Of a stretch of 64,000 bases of DNA, positions 26,591 through 33,254 are shown piece by piece; the first letter of the stretch is position 1, and each line of letters opens with the position of its first letter. The notes beneath the pieces are model-generated. The model was given only the letters and a program-made list of their open reading frames with translations, made no database searches and was not told where the DNA came from. The stretch comes from Holzapfeliella saturejae (GTDB lineage Bacteria; Bacillota; Bacilli; Lactobacillales; Lactobacillaceae). The stretch lies in assembly GCF_037546065.1 (NCBI RefSeq), contig NZ_JAWMWG010000001.1, forward strand, positions 434,001 to 498,000, given 5' to 3'. A program made the translations under genes and the position numbers.

Positions 26591-27443
26591 TTGATAATTG
26601 TGTTAGTAATAGTGCTTTTTTAGTATCTGATACATAGATTCTTGATTGAAGTACTTGATAATCTTTTTTGATAATCTCGAGCAAAATGCCTTTATAAACT
26701 TCCACCGCAAGTTTTAACGATAGCCGACTTTTTGGATCAGAGATTGTGGGAAGGAGCAGGTCTACTTGTTGATAGTAGTTTAAAGCTTCATCGGTTTTTG
26801 CTTTAATTAAGTTGACTAAGTTAGTAGAAGCGATGTCTTTTGTTAGGTCACTTAATTGAATATGATATTTTTTTAACAAGGTCTGAGGCAAGTAAACTTT
26901 ACCATCTAACGCATCTTCTTTAATGTCTCGCAGAATATTAGTTAACTGCATCGCTTTACCTACGTTAATAGCAGCTTGATGATTAAATGGTTGATTATCA
27001 TTCAAAATTGGCATTAGCATTAACCCAACTGTTCCAGCAACGTCATAACAATAATCATCTAAGTCTTTTTCGGTTAGAATCGGTGTGTTTAGATAGTCTT
27101 TATTTTGACCACCTATCATATCGTCTACCCAGTGATAATCGATGTCAAAGTTGTGGAAAACCAATTCAAGAGCAGGCCAGGGTTCTTTTTCTGTGGATAA
27201 TTGGTTTGTTTTAAATTTATCCCACTCGAGTTGCAATTGTTTGAACTGATGAGCTTCATGATTATCAACACTATCATCTAACAAACGTAGAAAATGATAC
27301 AGCGCATAGATGCTGTTCCGTTTTGCGAGTGTTAACGGTTTGAATGCAAAATAGAACGAAGAAGAGTGCTTTTTGGTCATTTTGATTGAGTTCTTAAATT
27401 GTTTTTGATTATCTTTAAAAAGGGTGTGCAAATCTTTAGTCAT
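26586..27443 (-). CDS. crtM: Dehydrosqualene (4,4'-diapophytoene) synthase
   Basis: This 285-aa enzyme condenses two farnesyl diphosphates to the C30 precursor 4,4'-diapophytoene. Both Asp-rich magnesium sites of the trans-isoprenyl synthase family are readable: LLDDSVDNHE (about residue 50) and NILRDIKEDALDGKVYLP (about residue 170). FAFKPLTLAKRNSIYALYHF near the N-terminus is the usual opening helix. Its ATG overlaps the end of crtN by 8 bases, giving translational coupling. With CrtN alone the expected product is the yellow carotenoid 4,4'-diaponeurosporene; no crtP or crtQ-like genes are nearby. FPP would come from the mevalonate pathway elsewhere. Confidence 0.92.
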   Translation of the reverse strand: MTKDLHTLFKDNQKQFKNSIKMTKKHSSSFYFAFKPLTLAKRNSIYALYHFLRLLDDSVDNHEAHQFKQLQLEWDKFKTNQLSTEKEPWPALELVFHNFDIDYHWVDDMIGGQNKDYLNTPILTEKDLDDYCYDVAGTVGLMLMPILNDNQPFNHQAAINVGKAMQLTNILRDIKEDALDGKVYLPQTLLKKYHIQLSDLTKDIASTNLVNLIKAKTDEALNYYQQVDLLLPTISDPKSRLSLKLAVEVYKGILLEIIKKDYQVLQSRIYVSDTKKALLLTQLSK

Positions 27444-28938
27444 GAGGTTCGATATCTTTCTTCAGTTCATTTGCGGCTAATTGACCACTTGTAATGACGA
27501 TAGGCACACCAGCTCCTGGATGAACGCTAGATCCTGCAAAATACAAGTGTTCGGCATAGGGGTACTTATTGTGAGGTCTAAAGTAATTACTTTGAAGTAG
27601 TGTGGGTTTTAAACCAAAAGTGGCACCGTTAGCCGCATTAAATTTAGTTTTAAAATCATCAGGGGTATAAATAGTTTCACTCACAATATGAGATTGTAAA
27701 TCGGCCATTCCAGGTAATTCTGAGACTTTATTTAGAATTTGTTCTCTAAATTTTGCAATGGTCTCATTATTCCAACTATCAAAGAGCTTAAGGTTAGGAA
27801 CGGGTACCAAAATATAAATCGATTCACCCTTATCATCTGGTGTAAAACTACGGTCTAATTTAGAAGGCATATATAAGTAATAAGAAGGGTCAGTTGGTAA
27901 GCCAGATTGTTCTAATTCTTTAATGTTTTTGGTGAAATCATTAGCCATTTTAAGGTTGTGGAGATTGAGATTTTGATTATAACGCTTATCAGTACCGAGG
28001 TATAATAAGAAACAAGAGGTTCCGTATTCAAGTTTGTCGATTTTTTCTTGTTGATACTTACGCTTTTTAAGGGTTGAATCTTGAATCAAGTGATTCATGG
28101 CATAAGGGAAATCGGCATTCACAACGACACCGTCAGCGGGAATTTGTTTGCCCGCAATCTTAATACCTGAAGCTGTTTTGCCATTGAAAGTGACTTGATC
28201 AACTTTAGTATTGAGATGAATTCTTCCACCTAATTCAGTGAAGCGTTTTTCAAGTGCTCGTGCATATTGATACATTCCGCCATCAATAAACCAGACACCA
28301 TAAATGAGCTCTATCATTGGAATAATATTATAGATAGAAGGGCCATTGTAAGGTGAGACCCCAATATATAAAGTTTGAAAGGCCATTAGTTTGACCAAGT
28401 CTTCATTTTTAAGATATTTTTTTAATGAGCCGTAAGAAGAACCGAAAGTTTTGAGTTTTAAAGCATTGTAAAGCGTTTTTGGATTCCAAAAATCAATCGG
28501 TTTGCGGAATGAACGTTGAATAAAGTGATCTTTAGCGACTAAATAACGTTTGTAAATATCATTAAGATAACTTAAAAAACCGGAAAATTCACTAGGTGAA
28601 ACACTTTCATATTGGGATGCTAGTTTAGTTAAATCAGATGTGAGGTATGTTTTGTCATGGTCATTAACAAAAACATCCATAAAGGGTTCAAGACGTGACA
28701 TCGTGAAATAATCATCAGGGTTAACACCAGTATCATGAAATACTTGCTGATAAATGTGTGGCATCATGACAATAGTTGGGCCGACATCAAATTTAAAACC
28801 ATCTTTTTCAAAACGCCCCATTTTGCCGCCAATTTGATTATTTTTTTCGTAAATTTCTACTTGATAACCTGCATTTTGTAAATAGATAGCAGCGGATAAT
28901 CCACCAATACCACTACCTACAATAATCACTTTTTTCAT
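27436..28938 (-). CDS. crtN: Dehydrosqualene desaturase (4,4'-diapophytoene desaturase)
   Basis: This 500-aa FAD enzyme introduces the conjugated double bonds into 4,4'-diapophytoene. The dinucleotide-binding motif KKVIIVGSGIGGLSAAIYLQ opens the protein. NNQIGGKMGRFEKDGFKFDV follows, and the C-terminal carotenoid-desaturase signature FAGSSVHPGAGVPIVITSGQ is intact. The start ATG follows a near-perfect ribosome-binding site (AGGAGGA). It leads the crtN-crtM operon from its own promoter. Carotenoids of this type rigidify membranes and protect lactic acid bacteria from oxygen and peroxide. An oxygen-protection role here is by family. Confidence 0.94.
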   Translation of the reverse strand: MKKVIIVGSGIGGLSAAIYLQNAGYQVEIYEKNNQIGGKMGRFEKDGFKFDVGPTIVMMPHIYQQVFHDTGVNPDDYFTMSRLEPFMDVFVNDHDKTYLTSDLTKLASQYESVSPSEFSGFLSYLNDIYKRYLVAKDHFIQRSFRKPIDFWNPKTLYNALKLKTFGSSYGSLKKYLKNEDLVKLMAFQTLYIGVSPYNGPSIYNIIPMIELIYGVWFIDGGMYQYARALEKRFTELGGRIHLNTKVDQVTFNGKTASGIKIAGKQIPADGVVVNADFPYAMNHLIQDSTLKKRKYQQEKIDKLEYGTSCFLLYLGTDKRYNQNLNLHNLKMANDFTKNIKELEQSGLPTDPSYYLYMPSKLDRSFTPDDKGESIYILVPVPNLKLFDSWNNETIAKFREQILNKVSELPGMADLQSHIVSETIYTPDDFKTKFNAANGATFGLKPTLLQSNYFRPHNKYPYAEHLYFAGSSVHPGAGVPIVITSGQLAANELKKDIEPHD

Positions 28939-28977
28939 AAAAGTCCTCCTATAACTGAAGTAGAATAGATTGTGTTA

Positions 28978-29006
28978 ATTATAAATAATTTAGTTAAAAA
29001 TGCCAA
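28978..29006 (-). promoter_or_regulatory. crtN promoter
   Basis: On the minus strand TTGGCA (29006-29001) and TATAAT (28983-28978) are 17 bases apart, 40 bases before the crtN start. Confidence 0.7.
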
Positions 29007-29057
29007 AAAAAAGCGATTAAAAAGCATAACCTAAATCTTTAGAATTATGCTTTAATC
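29003..29057 (-). terminator. Candidate terminator of the DtxR/MntR-type gene
   Basis: On the minus strand AAAGCATAA pairs with TTATGCTTT across a ~15-base loop, and a run of eight T lies 8 bases further. It overlaps the crtN -35 region, so termination and crtN initiation share sequence. Confidence 0.5.
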
Positions 29058-29061
29058 AGTA

Positions 29062-29721
29062 TTAATCATTAATTTTGACAAAAATATAGTCAGCTGATTT
29101 CGGACTAATATTTAAAAATCGGCCATGAGTATCGCTAACATTAATTGTACCATCAAATGGCTGGTGTCCTAGAATAGTTAGTTTATCACCAATTTTTAGG
29201 TTAAGGCTATCAAAGTACATCAAAAAGTCGTGGTTATCAATTACTCGAGTAATTGTGACCGTGGTATTTTCTTCGATTTCACGTAAAATCTTTTCGTCTT
29301 CATCAAAAGCTACAGGTGAATTATCAGGAATAATTCCCCCATGGGGACAACGTTCTGGCTCGCCTAAAAATTGATTTAGTCGTGAAATCAATAAATCATC
29401 TGTGGCATGTTCTAAAATATCGGCTGCATCATGCAATTCTTCTATCCCATAACCGAGTTTTTGATTTAAAAAAGACTCCCAAATTCGGTGGCGGCGCACC
29501 ATTTTTGTGGCTAATTTTTGACCGGTCTCAGTTAAAGCAATCTGGTTATAAGGTGTATGTGTAACCAGTCCATCATTTTGAAGTGAGCGCATCATTTCGG
29601 TCACCGAAGGTGCGCTGACTTGTAAGACATCGGCAATATTTTTGTTTGTTATTTTTTTTCTATCGTAGCTTAAATCAAAAATCGTTTTCAAATAATTTTC
29701 TTTGTTGGCTGATAAGTTCAT
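29062..29721 (-). CDS. DtxR/MntR-family metal-dependent transcriptional regulator
   Basis: ATG at 29721 is best spaced from AAAGGA, giving 219 aa; TTG 29733 and GTG 29730 are too close to that site. Residues 1-65 form a winged helix (KITNKNIADVLQVSAPSVTE, then LTETGQKLATKMVRRHRIWE). A dimerisation/metal domain follows (IEELHDAADILEHATDDLLI, then EPERCPHGGIIP). The C-terminal ~75 residues form an SH3-like (FeoA) domain. Members repress manganese or iron uptake genes when metal is bound; Mn is the more likely metal in lactic acid bacteria. No transporter gene is adjacent. It precedes crtN on the same strand. Confidence 0.87.
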   Translation of the reverse strand: MNLSANKENYLKTIFDLSYDRKKITNKNIADVLQVSAPSVTEMMRSLQNDGLVTHTPYNQIALTETGQKLATKMVRRHRIWESFLNQKLGYGIEELHDAADILEHATDDLLISRLNQFLGEPERCPHGGIIPDNSPVAFDEDEKILREIEENTTVTITRVIDNHDFLMYFDSLNLKIGDKLTILGHQPFDGTINVSDTHGRFLNISPKSADYIFVKIND

Positions 29722-29799
29722 GTTTTTCACCAATCCTTTGACCCTAGTATAACAGAAATTAAATTAATTCATTAACCTTAAATGTTGAGGTGTTACAAG

Positions 29800-29828
29800 T
29801 TGAAATTGTACCAAAAAAAGCGTATAAA
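29800..29828 (+). promoter_or_regulatory. Promoter of tRNA-Gly
   Basis: TTGAAA (29800-29805) and TATAAA (29823-29828) are 17 bases apart, 18 bases before the mature tRNA. Confidence 0.6.
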
Positions 29829-29846
29829 GAGAATAGTAATTGATAT

Positions 29847-29918
29847 GCGGCCATAGCTCAATGGTAGAGCATCTGCTTCCCAAGCAGAAGGTTGCGGATT
29901 CGAGCTCCGTTGACCGCT
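29847..29918 (+). tRNA. tRNA-Gly (anticodon CCC)
   Basis: The cloverleaf is readable: D-arm GCTC/GAGC, anticodon stem TCTGC/GCAGA with loop TTCCCAA (anticodon CCC), and T-loop TTCGAGC. The acceptor GCGGCCA against TGACCGC has a C-A mismatch at the fifth pair, and the T-stem has a terminal G-U. CCA is not encoded. The anticodon CCC reads only GGG, a rare codon in this AT-rich genome. Confidence 0.85.
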
Positions 29919-29930
29919 TAAGAAAATCTG

Positions 29931-29960
29931 TTGACAATCATTGGTATGATTGTGTATATT
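29931..29960 (+). promoter_or_regulatory. Promoter of tRNA-Thr
   Basis: TTGACA (29931-29936) and TATATT (29955-29960) are 18 bases apart, just upstream of the tRNA. The two tRNA genes are therefore transcribed separately. Confidence 0.7.
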
Positions 29961-29977
29961 ATTTGGTGTAGTCTTTT

Positions 29978-30050
29978 GCCACTTTAGCTCAGCAGGTAGA
30001 GCATCACCATGGTAAGGTGGGGGTCGCCGGTTCGAATCCGGCAAGTGGCT
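29978..30050 (+). tRNA. tRNA-Thr (anticodon GGU)
   Basis: All four arms pair perfectly. The acceptor is GCCACTT/AAGTGGC, the D-arm GCTC/GAGC, the anticodon stem TCACC/GGTGG with loop ATGGTAA (anticodon GGT), and the T-stem GCCGG/CCGGC with loop TTCGAAT. The discriminator is T and CCA is not encoded. Confidence 0.95.
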
Positions 30051-30055
30051 TCATT

Positions 30056-30091
30056 AAAGGTCATCTTCGTTTTGGAGATGGCCTTTTTTAT
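30056..30091 (+). terminator. Rho-independent terminator after the tRNA genes
   Basis: AAGGTCATCTTC pairs, with G-U pairs, with GGAGATGGCCTT, followed by T5. Confidence 0.8.
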
Positions 30092-30092
30092 T

Positions 30093-30120
30093 TTGCATAT
30101 CTAGGGGATTCAGGTAAAAT
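30093..30120 (+). promoter_or_regulatory. Candidate promoter of the GH32 gene
   Basis: TTGCAT (30093-30098) and TAAAAT (30115-30120) are 16 bases apart, 38 bases before the TTG start. Confidence 0.5.
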
Positions 30121-30157
30121 ATAAGTGATTACGACTAAACGATTGGAGGCAGTCATT

Positions 30158-31510
30158 TTGAATTTATTTGAGAATGAAACGCATCAGAATTATTTAAGGT
30201 ATCATATTTATCCAAAACAAGGCCTATTAAATGATCCTAACGGTCTTTGCTATTTCAATGGGGAATATCATGTTTTTTATCAGTTGAATGAAGAAAAAAC
30301 AGATCATTCAGTTAAAGCATGGGGACATGCAACCTCTAAAGACTTAGTTCACTTTGAACGACAAGAAGTGGCTTTGCGTACTGGAAACAATAATTATGAT
30401 AGTGGCGGAATTTTTTCGGGTTCGGCTGTTGTACACAATAATCAACTTTATTTGTTCTATACAGGTGTGATTATTGAAAATGGGGAAGAACTAGAGGCAT
30501 ACCAATGTTTAGCTACTTCAAAAGATGGGCGCCATTTTGAAAAACAAGGGCCTTTATTTGAAAACCCAAAAGGCTATCACATTTTCCACGTCAGAGATCC
30601 AAAAGTGTGGTTAGGAAAAGACCACAAGTGGCATATGGTGATTGGGGCTCAACTTGAAGAAACTGTGCAAGGCGATATTATTCACTATCAATCCGATGAT
30701 TTATTAAATTGGGACTTCACAGGCTCTATTTTTGAAGCCAACCATGAAAATCTAGGATTTATGTATGAATGTCCAGATTTGATTCCATTTGATGAACAAG
30801 ATGTTTTAGTCTTTTCACCACAAGGAATTGCAAATGAGCGTTATCGTTTCCAAAATAATTATCATAGTGGGTATTTTGTGGGTCGCTTTAACTATGAGAC
30901 AGCAAAATTTGAGGTTAAGTCTGAATTTGAAGAACTTGATTATGGATTTGAATATTATGCACCTCAAAGTTTTACTCATAACCATGAAGTCATTCAATAT
31001 GGTTGGATGGGAATGATGCCAACTGAAAAAGAACAACAAATTCCGTCAATTAAAGATAATTGGGTGCACAACTTAACGATGCCAAGACGACTAACTCTAA
31101 AAAGTCAGCACTTATATCAAACTCCTATTAAAGCTTTAGATAATCAATTTGAAAAACAAGCGATTTTTTCAAAAACACAACAAGTGAATTCAAAAGCGAT
31201 TAAGTTATCTTTTGAGCCACACTCTGAATTTAACTTGTCTATGTTTGATCACTTAAATCTTTCATATGAAGATGGCGTGTTGACGTTAGGCCGACTAGGG
31301 TGGACTGAAGCGACCAAAAATGAAGTAAGACGCTTACAGGTTAAAGAAATTAATCATATTGATATTTATTTAGATTATTCAACAGTTGAAATTTTTATCA
31401 ATAACGGTGAATACGTGATGTCAGGACACTATTTTGGACAACAAAGTGATATAATAACGGTAGCAAAAGGCGATTTCGAGGTTGCTTATTATAACTACCT
31501 TAATTCTTAG
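30158..31510 (+). CDS. scrB: Sucrose-6-phosphate hydrolase (glycoside hydrolase family 32)
   Basis: The start is TTG 30158, placed correctly behind GGAGG, giving 450 aa; the in-frame GTG at 30125 has no site. GH32 active-site motifs are complete: nucleophile Asp26 in LLNDPNGLCYF, transition-state stabiliser Asp147 in HVRDPKVW, and acid/base Glu204 in YECPDL. There is no signal peptide, so it acts in the cytosol, splitting sucrose-6-phosphate to glucose-6-phosphate and fructose. No sucrose PTS gene or LacI-type repressor is adjacent, unlike most scr loci. A cytosolic fructan-oligomer hydrolase remains possible. Confidence 0.88.
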   Translation: MNLFENETHQNYLRYHIYPKQGLLNDPNGLCYFNGEYHVFYQLNEEKTDHSVKAWGHATSKDLVHFERQEVALRTGNNNYDSGGIFSGSAVVHNNQLYLFYTGVIIENGEELEAYQCLATSKDGRHFEKQGPLFENPKGYHIFHVRDPKVWLGKDHKWHMVIGAQLEETVQGDIIHYQSDDLLNWDFTGSIFEANHENLGFMYECPDLIPFDEQDVLVFSPQGIANERYRFQNNYHSGYFVGRFNYETAKFEVKSEFEELDYGFEYYAPQSFTHNHEVIQYGWMGMMPTEKEQQIPSIKDNWVHNLTMPRRLTLKSQHLYQTPIKALDNQFEKQAIFSKTQQVNSKAIKLSFEPHSEFNLSMFDHLNLSYEDGVLTLGRLGWTEATKNEVRRLQVKEINHIDIYLDYSTVEIFINNGEYVMSGHYFGQQSDIITVAKGDFEVAYYNYLNS

Positions 31511-31577
31511 GATTTTCTAAATAGAGTTGCATTTCATAAGAGATTGACTCACAATTTACCTTATAGGAGGCTATTTT

Positions 31578-32102
31578 ATGCTAAAAAGAAATATTAAAGT
31601 TGCAGGATTTTTAACCCTAGTTGCTTTGTTACTGACAGGATGTTCAGGAAACAACTCAGGATCTGATTCTGCTTCAACATCATCACAACAAACATCAAGC
31701 TCACAAAGTAGTGAACAAAGTTCACAATCTTCAACTTCGTCAAGTTCAAGTAGTGAAAGCCAATCAAGTCAATCAGAAAAACAAACACAAGCATCAAGCT
31801 CTAGTTTAAAAGAAATTGACAAACAAATTTATAACTTAATTTTACAAGATATGAAGAATCGTCACATTGCACAAGCAAACTACACAATCGATGATTACAT
31901 TTACCAACCTACAGCAAGTGCCAACGAAGTGACAACTTATCAGGTACTTGAAAACCACCAATCAGCTAATATGAAAGCTAATGGCGCTGATCCAAATACA
32001 GCACCAGTTGTTGGAAAATACCAAATGCGTGCTAATGGTCACCTTTACTACTATGACCCAATCGAAAACCAAAATATCGATACTGGCTATGCAGCTGGTT
32101 AA
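31578..32102 (+). CDS. Small Ser-rich lipoprotein of unknown function
   Basis: This 174-aa protein starts at ATG 31578 behind TAGGAGG. A lipoprotein signal ends in the lipobox LLLTGCSGN, so Cys22 should be lipidated and the protein anchored outside the membrane. Residues ~25-75 form a low-complexity Ser/Gln/Thr linker that holds the domain away from the membrane. The C-terminal ~100 residues (KEIDKQIYNLILQDMKNRHI, then YTIDDYIYQP) form a small folded domain I do not recognise. It ends YYYDPIENQNIDTGYAAG. It stands alone between scrB and a terminator. Confidence 0.75.
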   Translation: MLKRNIKVAGFLTLVALLLTGCSGNNSGSDSASTSSQQTSSSQSSEQSSQSSTSSSSSSESQSSQSEKQTQASSSSLKEIDKQIYNLILQDMKNRHIAQANYTIDDYIYQPTASANEVTTYQVLENHQSANMKANGADPNTAPVVGKYQMRANGHLYYYDPIENQNIDTGYAAG

Positions 32103-32128
32103 AAGCTAGACTTTCTAGCTTTTTTTTA
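32100..32128 (+). terminator. Rho-independent terminator of the lipoprotein gene
   Basis: AAAAGCTAGA (32101-32110) pairs with TCTAGCTTTT (32114-32123), followed by T. Confidence 0.85.
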
Positions 32129-32188
32129 TAGGGTAGAAGATGAAATTTTGATATAATAGCGGTAGTTTTTTTCGAAAGGTTGCTAAAA

Positions 32189-32851
32189 ATGAACACCCCA
32201 AAATCAAGAATCGGAAATTTAACACGTTATTTTATTTATTTAATTGCCTATTTCATCTATTTATTTGTTCAATCTCAAGCAATTGAACACGTGACGAATC
32301 ACTTATTTTGGACAATCGGTTTGATTGTAGTATTTGGATTAGTGGGATATTTTTACTTTAGACAGTTTGTACTAGAAGAACGCCGTTTTTTTAAGCGAGA
32401 GTATGATTCTTGGTCTGCTCATCTTAAATTAATTGTTATTGCGACGGCTATCATTGCGTTGATTCGGCTTTATATCTCGTTTCAACAGTATGGGGGTCAC
32501 CTGGCTTTAACGGCACCTCAAAGTTTTTACTTAGCAAATGCAACGACTACTTTATTTTGGTCTAGTATTGTGATTAAAGGCTTTTTAATGTCAATTTTAC
32601 AAGGATTTCTAATTAATGGCTTTTTCTTTAATTACTTTTTTAAACGCAATACGTTAATCGATACTGTTTTAGGACTCGTTTTATCAGGACTTATTTTTTC
32701 TGTCCTAAACTTCTCACAATCATTTGCGTTATTTGCTTTGCAATGGCTGATTGGAATTGTGATTGCGTTTGTTTATCTTAGAACTTATCGGATGAGTATT
32801 TCGGTTTACTTACTTGCAGTGAATGCAATTATGACCATTATTTTATTCTAA
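32189..32851 (+). CDS. CPBP-like integral membrane protein, motifs degenerate
   Basis: ATG 32189 follows GAAAGG, giving 220 aa; TTG 32180 is too close to the site. About six membrane helices are visible. The pair of helices ILQGFLINGFFFNYFFKRN and LVLSGLIFSVLNFSQS has the spacing of the CPBP (CAAX protease / bacteriocin-processing) fold, in which EExxxR precedes a helix ending in H. Here Glu-Glu and His are missing, so if it is a CPBP relative it is probably not a protease. Family assignment is tentative. The terminator behind it is shared with the convergent helicase gene. Confidence 0.55.
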   Translation: MNTPKSRIGNLTRYFIYLIAYFIYLFVQSQAIEHVTNHLFWTIGLIVVFGLVGYFYFRQFVLEERRFFKREYDSWSAHLKLIVIATAIIALIRLYISFQQYGGHLALTAPQSFYLANATTTLFWSSIVIKGFLMSILQGFLINGFFFNYFFKRNTLIDTVLGLVLSGLIFSVLNFSQSFALFALQWLIGIVIAFVYLRTYRMSISVYLLAVNAIMTIILF

Positions 32852-32887
32852 CTAAAAAAGCTTAGCAATTTTTGCTAAGCTTTTTGT
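32852..32887. terminator. Bidirectional terminator
   Basis: AAAAAGCTTAGCAA (32855-32868) pairs with TTGCTAAGCTTTTT (32872-32885). It serves the CPBP-like gene and the helicase gene, whose stop lies in the stem. Confidence 0.88.
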
Positions 32888-33254
32888 TTGTTTAAAAATG
32901 TGGGTAACTGTGTTGGAACGACTAAGTTTAGTTCATGCATAGCACGACTAGCAATCGTATATAAAATTTCACGATCACCTGATTGTGGATAGTTTTCTTT
33001 TGAAACATTATCCACAATCACACTATCAAATTCCAATCCTTTAGCAAGGTAAATTGGTAAGATACACAATCCTTTTTTAAGGCTTCGACTGTCTTGAGTC
33101 AGTAAGTTGACAGTAATACGTGCTTTAAGTCGATGGTAAAGTGCTTCTGCTTGTTTTTGGGTTTTGGTAATAATGGCAACCATTGGATAAGTCTCAAGTT
33201 GTTGATTAATTAAGTCGACATATTGTGTCATATCATGAGCACTTTGAGTTAAAA
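32875..33254 (-). pseudogene. HelD-type helicase, C-terminal fragment after a frameshift
   Basis: This fragment continues the helicase encoded upstream in a different frame. Read without requiring a start, its frame begins LTQSAHDMTQYVD and carries the last conserved superfamily 1 motifs: YLAKGLEFDSVIVDNV (motif V) and LYTIASRAMHELNLV (motif VI, with the arginine). The break is at a run of five A on the plus strand (33251-33255; five T in the gene). One extra base there would restore a single ~760-aa protein. An independent start at the ATG at 33231 would give a 118-aa product with no preceding ribosome-binding site, so separate translation is unlikely. Confidence 0.8.

Noticed and set aside
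29793..30044. An 83-codon minus-strand open frame
   Set aside because: It is the antisense of the two tRNA genes; peptides such as SNRRPPPYHGDALP are a well-known artefact of tRNA complements.
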